From contig CAJNDS010000225.1 of the NCBI GenBank assembly GCA_905221605.1, positions 557,501-580,000 of the forward strand: a stretch of 22,500 nt of DNA, in the 5' to 3' direction. This document shows, piece after piece, positions 17,186 to 22,500 of the stretch; position 1 is the stretch's first letter; each line of letters starts with the position of its first letter. Under the pieces are notes generated by a model that was not told the DNA's origin, searched no databases, and saw nothing but the letters and a program-made list of their open reading frames with translations. The stretch is from Symbiodinium natans. Lineage: Eukaryota > Sar > Dinophyceae > Suessiales > Symbiodiniaceae. Made by a program: the position numbers and the translations under genes.

Positions 17186-18427
17186 CTACCAGCGAACAGA
17201 TGCTGTCAAGCAGCATCCCATCCGTTCCAGCTGCCACCGGATAGAACACAATGCTGCACGAAGCTCCGTCTCATGGGCATGGCTGCGAATATCGAGGTCG
17301 TTGCCAAAAGCCTCACGCACCCCAACACTTGTGTAGGGAAGATCCCCGTTGCTCTTGAAGAAATCGATCCCGAGTGGGCTGTAAACCGCAAGCCACAGCT
17401 CGTCGAAGGCCTTCGTTTCGCGAAGTCCGTCCACAGCGCATTTGATTTTGCTGAAGCAGACTCGCCATGACCCTGACTTCATCTGCACTGCTTTAGTGTG
17501 TTTCAGCTCCACCCGCACGTCATCCCTAAGCCAGTCAACTTGGGGGTCACCTCCAGCTTGCCGGAAGATAGAGCACCTCGGGTTAAGCTTCCGATCAATT
17601 TCACAGCCTATTTGTTCGATCCGCAGTGCTCGCAGGGAGGGGGTCATCCGGCTGAGCGGGATGCCTTGGTACATCTTGTCTTTCTCTTCCTGGGACAGGG
17701 CAGCTTGCAAAGACTGATCCGACTCAGGGATATCCGACACAGGGATTTCCGCTATCATCTCACACTGCCCCCTTCCCGCACACAACTTCCGCAAAATGGC
17801 TGTGCGGGCATCTCGCCAGTGAGCTGCACCTCTTCCCCCGCTTACACAAATCTTTTGTCCACGTACAGCCGTTTCGGAGCCGGCTGTAGAGACTCCGGTC
17901 CGCAGGTCATGCTTCAGAATGTGTATGACATCCGGCGTGTCCACAACAAGGTACAAGTCGTCAAATGGCACCAATGTCCGAACACCAGGCAATGGAAGCT
18001 TCACCGCACTGACGTTAATCGCCCAGACGTGATTGCTAGCCATCCAACCTAATCTGCAGCTTTTGCATTCAGCTTTCCTGCCCCCGAGTGTCCAATCCCA
18101 CAGTGCCTGTTGTGCTGTTCTGCGTTGGCCATTTACGCATCGGCCTGATACAGGCTCCTCCAGCTGTAAGTGCGGATGCGCAGAAGCCAGGACAGTCTTG
18201 CAGAGGTTCTGCAGCAGCAGCCCGCGCTTGTGCGGGCTCAGGCCAGAGAGCGGATGCCCGGCGTACAGATCACACACTTTTCCCGCATCGTCGAGAATGT
18301 GTCTGAAGTCCGCAGCTGGGAACACCAGCTGTTGCAGCTCACGCCGACCGCCGAACCGCAGACTCCACCTTGAGGAGGGCAAGCGCCTGAAGCCTGAATA
18401 GACTCCGAGTTGCAAAGCCCGATGCAT
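17186..18427 (-). CDS. Putative tandem-domain PD-(D/E)XK nuclease-like protein, paralog A
   Basis: Intact 413-residue frame from the first ATG (18427-18425) to TAG; an in-frame TGA lies just upstream, so no longer N-terminus exists without an upstream exon. The protein holds two copies of one unit. Unit 1 starts at PLSGLSP (residues 59-65), then has D111-W112, E120-x-K122 and FDDLYLVVDTP from 155. Unit 2 starts at PLSRMTP (257-263), then D298-W299, E307-x-K309 and FDELWLAVYSP from 341. Spacing is nearly identical: D to E nine residues in both, E to the FDD/FDE block 34-35, and PLS-to-P helix segments of equal length. D...ExK followed by a hydrophobic strand is the core pattern of PD-(D/E)XK (restriction-endonuclease-fold) nucleases. 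Fold and nuclease activity are inferred; the gene itself is well supported. No signal peptide or membrane segment is seen. A close paralog lies about 0.9 kb downstream in the same orientation. I do not recognise a named family. Confidence 0.8.
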   Translation of the reverse strand: MHRALQLGVYSGFRRLPSSRWSLRFGGRRELQQLVFPAADFRHILDDAGKVCDLYAGHPLSGLSPHKRGLLLQNLCKTVLASAHPHLQLEEPVSGRCVNGQRRTAQQALWDWTLGGRKAECKSCRLGWMASNHVWAINVSAVKLPLPGVRTLVPFDDLYLVVDTPDVIHILKHDLRTGVSTAGSETAVRGQKICVSGGRGAAHWRDARTAILRKLCAGRGQCEMIAEIPVSDIPESDQSLQAALSQEEKDKMYQGIPLSRMTPSLRALRIEQIGCEIDRKLNPRCSIFRQAGGDPQVDWLRDDVRVELKHTKAVQMKSGSWRVCFSKIKCAVDGLRETKAFDELWLAVYSPLGIDFFKSNGDLPYTSVGVREAFGNDLDIRSHAHETELRAALCSIRWQLERMGCCLTASVRW

Positions 18428-18463
18428 GCCCAAGCTTCAGAGCACCATCAACTAGCTGAATAG

Positions 18464-18484
18464 CCCTAAACCCTAAACCCTATA
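18464..18484 (-). repeat. Short CCCTAAA insert in the 5' flank of paralog A
   Basis: Three telomere-like units sit where paralog B has about 105 bp of unrelated sequence (about 16300-16408), with homologous sequence on both sides. Confidence 0.65.
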
Positions 18485-18568
18485 CCACAAGGGGCTCTCA
18501 GAAGTGGTTGCATCGATCTGCGTGGCTCTGGAATGGAATGTACAGCATACCCCAGGATGACTCCAGCC

Positions 18569-18799
18569 TAAACCCTAAACTCTAAAGCCCTAAAACCCTA
18601 AAGCCCTCAAACCCTCAAACCCTCAGACCCTCAAACCCTCAAACCCTCAAACCCTAAAACCCTAAAACCCTAAAACCCTAAAACCCCAAAACCCTAAAAC
18701 CCTAAAACCCTAAAACCCTAAAACCCTAAAACCCTAAAACCCTAAAACCCTAAAACCCTAAACCTAAAACCCTAAAACCCTAAACCCTAAAACCCTAAA
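18569..18799 (-). repeat. CCCTAAAA/CCCTCAAA array inserted in the 5' flank of paralog A
   Basis: About 230 bp of octamer variants, first CCCTCAAA then mostly CCCTAAAA. Homologous sequence flanks it (CCAGCC at 18563-18568, CCCTGAA at 18800-18806), and these flanks are only three bases apart in paralog B (16485-16500). Confidence 0.9.
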
Positions 18800-19105
18800 C
18801 CCTGAACCCCAGCAGGAAGCCTGTTCAAAAGTACCAGTCGGGGAGTTCCAACTGCTTAAAACTCTTCTTTGCAATTCCACTTCGTGCCAACGACGGCCCA
18901 AGAAGGCCCAGAACCTGCAAGCTGCCGAACGAAACTCCACAAAGCACCCTGCCCCCCCGGAAAAACAGAGGACACCGTTCAATGAGTGTAACACATATAA
19001 CCACAATAACATAACAAAAGCAAAGAAAAACAAGAGCAGACCCGCGAGCCCAAACCCCCAGAGCTCCTTTTCGACACCTCCAGCTCGTTTCGTCCAGGCT
19101 GTCAA
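18764..19105 (-). CDS. Open frame with hydrophobic segment, partial
   Basis: Minus frame of about 113 codons without an upstream ATG: TKRAGGVEKELWGFGLAG, a long Leu/Phe-rich stretch that could span a membrane, then FWAFLGRRWHEVELQRRVLS and SPTGTFEQASCWG. The last codons (RVLGF twice) are read from telomere-type repeat. A GGGGGGGCAG acceptor after a T-rich tract could instead make the hydrophobic part intron and 18816-18948 an exon. Confidence 0.3.
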   Translation of the reverse strand: MTAWTKRAGGVEKELWGFGLAGLLLFFFAFVMLLWLYVLHSLNGVLCFSGGAGCFVEFRSAACRFWAFLGRRWHEVELQRRVLSSWNSPTGTFEQASCWGSGFRVLGFRVLGF

Positions 19106-19119
19106 ACTGAGTCAAACTG

Positions 19120-19440
19120 TAATTTTTGTGTTGGTGGGTCTTCGTCCCGGAGCCGCCAGGCAGCCAGCCCGAAGTGCCCGGAAGGGGTAGGTGCAAGAGA
19201 TGGCCGGTCAAGCTCCGGCGGGGTGTGCTTCTTTGGTCAAAGCTTGGGGCGCAGGGTTCTTAGGATTTGGGGTTTAGGGTTCAGGGTTTAGGGTTTGGGA
19301 CTTAGGGTTTATAGGATTATGGGGCTCAGGGTCTTGAGCCTCGGGGTACTTCTTTTCGTGGCAAGTGGGAATTAGGGTTGCTAAAGGATAGGGCGCAAGG
19401 CTTACGGTTCGGAATGAAGCCAAAAAGGGACAACCATGAG
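19120..19440. other. Unique sequence and degenerate TTTAGGG block, no gene called
   Basis: A 128-codon minus frame (18825-19211) overlaps the previous entry in another frame and is not favoured. Telomere-like repeat lies at 19255-19340. Confidence 0.4.
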
Positions 19441-19464
19441 CTCATGTTGTTTAGTTGAGTCAGA

Positions 19465-19496
19465 GTCAGAGATCTCTGACACAATCTCGAGATTGT
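19465..19496. repeat. Two adjacent perfect 16-bp palindromes
   Basis: GTCAGAGATCTCTGAC (19465-19480) is followed without a gap by ACAATCTCGAGATTGT (19481-19496). Each equals its own reverse complement. Confidence 0.95.
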
Positions 19497-19674
19497 CCCC
19501 TATTCTAAGCCTTTAAGGATTGCAACGGCATGGTCCCATCATCCTGGAATCTCCCTAATGTCCTCTACGTACCCCTGCCCCAACCGCGGATTAAGGCCCC
19601 TTATGGTTTCGGGTTTAGGGTTTAGGGTGTATCCCCCTAGGAGGCCCCAACACAAAAGCACTCCTGTTTGATGG

Positions 19675-19813
19675 GGTTCTTAAGGGAGGGGGGTTCAAGG
19701 GGAGTAGGTACCTAGGGAGCCTTAGGGAAGATTAGGGAGCCTTACGGAGTAGTAGGGAGTATTAGGGAACTTTGGGTTACATACCCCCCTTGAACCCCCC
19801 TCCCTCAGGAACC
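19675..19813. repeat. Foldback element with tandem-repeat loop
   Basis: Arms of about 34 bp: GGTTCTTAAGGGAGGGGGGT continuing to 19708, and its near complement at 19780-19813. The 70-bp loop holds short tandem GGGAGCCTTAGGGA / GGGAGCCTTACGGA units. Confidence 0.8.
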
Positions 19814-19819
19814 TTATAA

Positions 19820-20210
19820 CTTTGAAGTATCCCTTGGCTACGTGCGAAACACCTAGTGACACCCCAAAGCGTTGAGCCTACATCCGCCCCAACCTTTTCA
19901 AAAGTCGAGGATCCACACGCAAGATAAGAAAAAAACACTGGTTTAGGCTTTAAGGTTTAGGGATTAGGGATTAGGATTTTGGGGGTTTTAGTGTTTAGGG
20001 TTTAGGGTTTTAAGCGGAACCTAACCCCAAAAGACCAAGGGAAACACGGATAGCGCTGTGGGGGCGTCCGAGCGGAGCACCTCGTGGCTGGCTGCTGAGC
20101 ATGCCGGGTCGCTCTTGGAACAGCAACCCCTCTTGCTTGAGGGCCCAAAGTGGGATGCCCCTAGGGCTTAGCGTTTAGAGCCCCTCAACCAGAGCTAAGC
20201 ATGATATGCC
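19820..20210. other. Mixed unique sequence, ambiguous exon-like island at 20040-20150
   Basis: Minus frames over 20040-20150 are open (e.g. GLLFQERPGMLSSQPRG) but two frames compete. A degenerate TTTAGGG block lies at 19940-20010. Confidence 0.3.
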
Positions 20211-20250
20211 CTAAACCCTAAACCCTAAACCCCCAAGGCCCTCTTCGCAG

Positions 20251-20386
20251 GGTTGCCAAGCCCACGATGAGAAAGACTTCAGTCTCTTCGGACAGAAGCC
20301 ACCGAATTGCCAAGAAATCCGCACCCCCGGGGTCATGCGCAAAGGCCGACGGCTCGCAGCTAACTGTTCTAGGCCTTAAAAGTTAG
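20251..20386 (+). CDS. Terminal-exon-like frame, basic
   Basis: Plus strand: CCCTAAACCCCCAAGGCC runs into CTCTTCGCAG (AG 20249-20250), a textbook acceptor, then a 44-codon frame including RKTSVSSDRSHRIAKKSAPP and ending LTVLGLKS with TAG. AT-richer sequence follows, as expected for a 3' flank. Family not recognised; upstream exons not found. Confidence 0.4.
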
Positions 20387-20549
20387 AATGAAGAAAAGTG
20401 GTTTTGGGTGTGAATATAGTATAATTATAAAGGGACCCGAAGGCAATATATTTGCAGCTAGCTGGGTCGGTTGGGGATGGGGTTTCGGGTTTAGGCTTAG
20501 GCCCTAACCCCAAACCTCAAAAATTCTGGACCCCAAAACCCTTAGCCCT

Positions 20550-20650
20550 ACACCCACCCTCACCACCCTCACCACCCTCACCACCCTCACCACCCTCAAC
20601 ACCATCACTACCATCACCACCCCACCACCACCACCACCACCACTACCATT

Positions 20651-20718
<68 letters not shown>

Positions 20719-20719
20719 A
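20550..20719 (+). repeat. CCCTCA, ACC and CAT trinucleotide/hexamer microsatellite
   Basis: ACCCTC hexamers, then CACCAC, then about 23 CAT triplets. Long His- or Asp-run frames (20452-20727 plus, 20504-20782 minus) are products of this repeat. Confidence 0.95.
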
Positions 20720-20839
20720 GTCCCTAAACTTGAACTCCCAAGCTAGCTCAGAGCTCCTGTTGTCCAAAGCCTCGAAGCCCACGAAGTCACACGATTCCTC
20801 GAATTGTTAACCTTAACTGCTCCAGGCTGAACGGGTTGA

Positions 20840-21115
20840 AGGATTTAGGGGCCCGAAGGGTTCACAGTTTCCGGTAGGGTTCGTGAAGTTTAGAGGCTTT
20901 AGCCCTTAAGGCCCTTGGGGCGTTGTAGAGCTTTTGCGGGTTCTAGGGTTTAGGTGGGTTTAGGGGACTTTAGCGACTTTAGCCAACAGCTTCGGGTTTA
21001 CGTTTTAGGGCTTAGGGTTTAGGGTTTAGGGATTAGGGTTTAGTGTTCAGGGTTCAGGGTTTCGGGTTTCGGGTTTAGGGTTTAGGGTTTAGGGTTTAGG
21101 GTTTAGGGTTTAGAG
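20840..21115 (+). repeat. TTTAGGG-type block
   Basis: Degenerate from 20840, canonical from about 21005 with GATTAGGG, TTCAGGG and TTTCGGG variants. Confidence 0.85.
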
Positions 21116-21255
21116 GCGCAGGCCCCTTCGGCTTAGGCTTTACAGCTCCGGCGCTTGCCCAGGGGTAGCTGTGGCTTTGAGTGTCGCAGCGCCATGGTGC
21201 CCAGGAGCCACCAAAAGCCTGGAGTTGATGCCCTGAGGTTGTTGTATTCAGGGGT

Positions 21256-21400
21256 GGTTTAGAGGGTTTAGAGGGTTTAGAGGGTTTAGAGGGTTTAGAG
21301 GGTTTAGAGGGTTTAGAGGGTTTAGAGGGTTTAGAGGGTTTAGAGGGTTTAGAGGGTTTAGAGGGTTTAGAGGGTTTAGAGGGTTTAGAGGGTTTGGAGG
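21256..21400 (+). repeat. TTTAGAGGG nonamer array
   Basis: About fifteen near-identical 9-bp units, a telomere-like unit with an inserted AG. Perfect phasing points to tandem amplification of one variant. Confidence 0.95.
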
Positions 21401-21504
21401 GTTTAGGGTTTAGGGTATAGGGAGGGTATAGGGTGTGGGCTTTAGGGCTTAGGGCTTAGGGCTCAAGATAGCAGAGTCGGATGAGAAGGGATGAGGGGAT
21501 GAGG

Positions 21505-21523
21505 GGGGGGGGGGGGGGGGGGA
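21505..21523 (+). repeat. Poly-G run
   Basis: A run of G longer than fifteen bases, a potential quadruplex or assembly-error site. Confidence 0.9.
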
Positions 21524-21540
21524 GATGAGGGGAAGTAGTG

Positions 21541-21960
21541 TTGCCTAAACCGTGTTTGGGCTACTGCCGTGACCAGCGGCCGTCAGTCGGGCTTGCCGAG
21601 GCACCAGGCGCTGACTGGTAGCCAGAAGCTAGCGACACGCCGAGCGCAAGGCTAGGGGAGATCATCAACCCTAGATTCCCCTAGATCCTGACATCCGAAA
21701 CCCCGGAGTTTCTGAAAACCCTGAAAATCACAAAGCCCAAGTGAAAACCCCAAAGAAGGCCAAGCAAACCCAAGAAACCTAACACTAAGAACTAGCAGGC
21801 TAACCCCTAAACCCCCAAGGTGGTGCCCTTGGGTTTGGGGACCCCATTAAAGATTCCTAAGGTGATGTACGGGCCATACTAGGAGTGTGTTAAGGGACAG
21901 TTTGAGTGGTACAACCGTAGGGGTGCGAGTCTTAGTCACTGCTAAAACCCTGAACCCTAC
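21541..21960. other. Unique sequence, ambiguous exon-like island at 21545-21650
   Basis: Three frames on two strands are open over 21545-21650 (e.g. minus SGYQSAPGASASPTDGRWSR), so no call is made. The remainder is C-rich telomere-like decay and unique sequence. Confidence 0.3.
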
Positions 21961-22030
21961 AGTTACACCCCAAGTCAAAACCACCTGAACGCTAAACCCT
22001 AAGCCCTAAACCCTTAACCCTAAACCCTAA

Positions 22031-22168
22031 ACTTTAAGTCAAAACCACCTTGCTCTATCCGGCTGGCCGCGTGGCGTTGAGATAACTGGCGCACTGGGCG
22101 ACCCACAGTGGCGGGAATACCGGACCGAAGCTGAGCAAAAGAAGCCCTCAGAAGCTGCTAAACCCTAA
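22031..22168 (+). CDS. Exon-like frame ending in a telomere-repeat stop codon
   Basis: Plus frame including SGWPRGVEITGALGDPQW and REYRTEAEQKKPSEAAKP; the stop TAA lies in the first CCCTAAA unit. A minus reading also exists: acceptor CTTCTTTTGCTCAG, frame with SGIPATVGRPVRQLSQRH, donor GTGGTT. Strand undecided. Confidence 0.3.
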   Translation, partial: TLSQNHLALSGWPRGVEITGALGDPQWREYRTEAEQKKPSEAAKP

Positions 22169-22305
22169 ACCCTAAACCCTAAACCAGCTGGTTTTGGCTT
22201 GAGGCTTGAGGGCCTAGGCTTTCGAGGGTTTAGGGCTTTCAGGTTTGGTGCTTTGGGCTTTTGGGGCTTAGGGCGGTTTATTCGGGGGAGGCGTGCTTCT
22301 GGAAC

Positions 22306-22424
22306 CCTGCACCCTAAACAATAAACCCAAAACCCTACCCCAAGCCCTAAACCCGAAACCCTAAACCCTAAACCCTAAACAATAAACCCTAAACCCTAAA
22401 CCCCAAACCCTAAACCCTAAACTT
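22306..22424 (-). repeat. CCCTAAA block with AACAATAA interruptions
   Basis: About fourteen units; the interruption AAACAATAAACCC occurs twice here and resembles those in the 1908-2096 block. Confidence 0.9.
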
Positions 22425-22500
22425 ATGATGCCCATATGCTGTGAATCTGAATGTCCGCCCAATGCAGGGGGCCCCCAGTCCCGGCTTTTGTTCAGAAAAA

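Noticed and set aside
17498-18052. Plus-strand frame of 184 codons
   Set aside because: Antisense to paralog A, with no independent support.
20452-20782. Poly-His and poly-Asp frames
   Set aside because: Derived from the CAT triplet repeat; the flanking GFEALDNRSSELAWEF segment on the minus strand is open but has no clear boundaries.
1-22500. CRISPR array or bacterial operon
   Set aside because: Repeats are telomere-type without regular spacers; gene structure and telomere units are eukaryotic.

Overview
This window looks like eukaryotic nuclear DNA from an alga-like lineage with the plant-type telomere unit TTTAGGG (CCCTAAA on the other strand). Units and variants occur from end to end, in both orientations, as dozens of interstitial blocks. 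Candidate introns have ordinary GT donors and AG acceptors, and base composition is near balanced. Dinoflagellates, cryptophytes, chromerids and green algae all fit the telomere unit; the GT donors, and acceptors not always followed by G, fit a typical dinoflagellate less well. I cannot name the species. The first bases carry TTTAGGG on the + strand, the wrong orientation for a left chromosome end, so this block is interstitial.

Layout. 1-13.65 kb: telomere-type blocks alternate with short unique islands of 50-200 bp, many of which read like exons. Between 683 and 6235 the islands can be joined on the minus strand into one 12-exon model whose reading phase is kept at every junction and which ends in a stop codon; several of its introns consist largely of telomere repeats. 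One 85-bp intron (1731-1815) is almost pure TTTAGGG, has GT and AG ends, and lies between two copies of a 20-bp direct repeat, as if inserted with a target-site duplication. Two more telomere blocks (4195-4263 and 13318-13453) are also flanked by direct repeats. 13.65-16.5 kb: telomere-poor, with several small exon-like frames. 15.06-18.43 kb: the two clearest genes, tandem minus-strand paralogs of 408 and 413 codons. Each protein contains the same roughly 150-residue unit twice, and each unit carries a D-x8-E-x-K pattern typical of PD-(D/E)XK nucleases. 18.45-22.5 kb: more telomere blocks, foldback elements, palindromes, microsatellites and a few exon-like islands.

Interpretation. Telomere-type sequence seems to have been inserted repeatedly into ordinary sequence, sometimes with duplication of the target, sometimes replacing sequence, and in places it now serves as intron. 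The paralog pair supports this directly: about 230 bp of telomere repeats interrupts the 5' flank of one copy at a point where the other is continuous. The nuclease-like proteins, the duplications and the telomere insertions may or may not be connected; that link is speculation. Exon calls rest on open frames, splice-like signals and phase read by eye. Short GC-balanced islands are often open in several frames, so isolated exon calls are weak and strand is often ambiguous.
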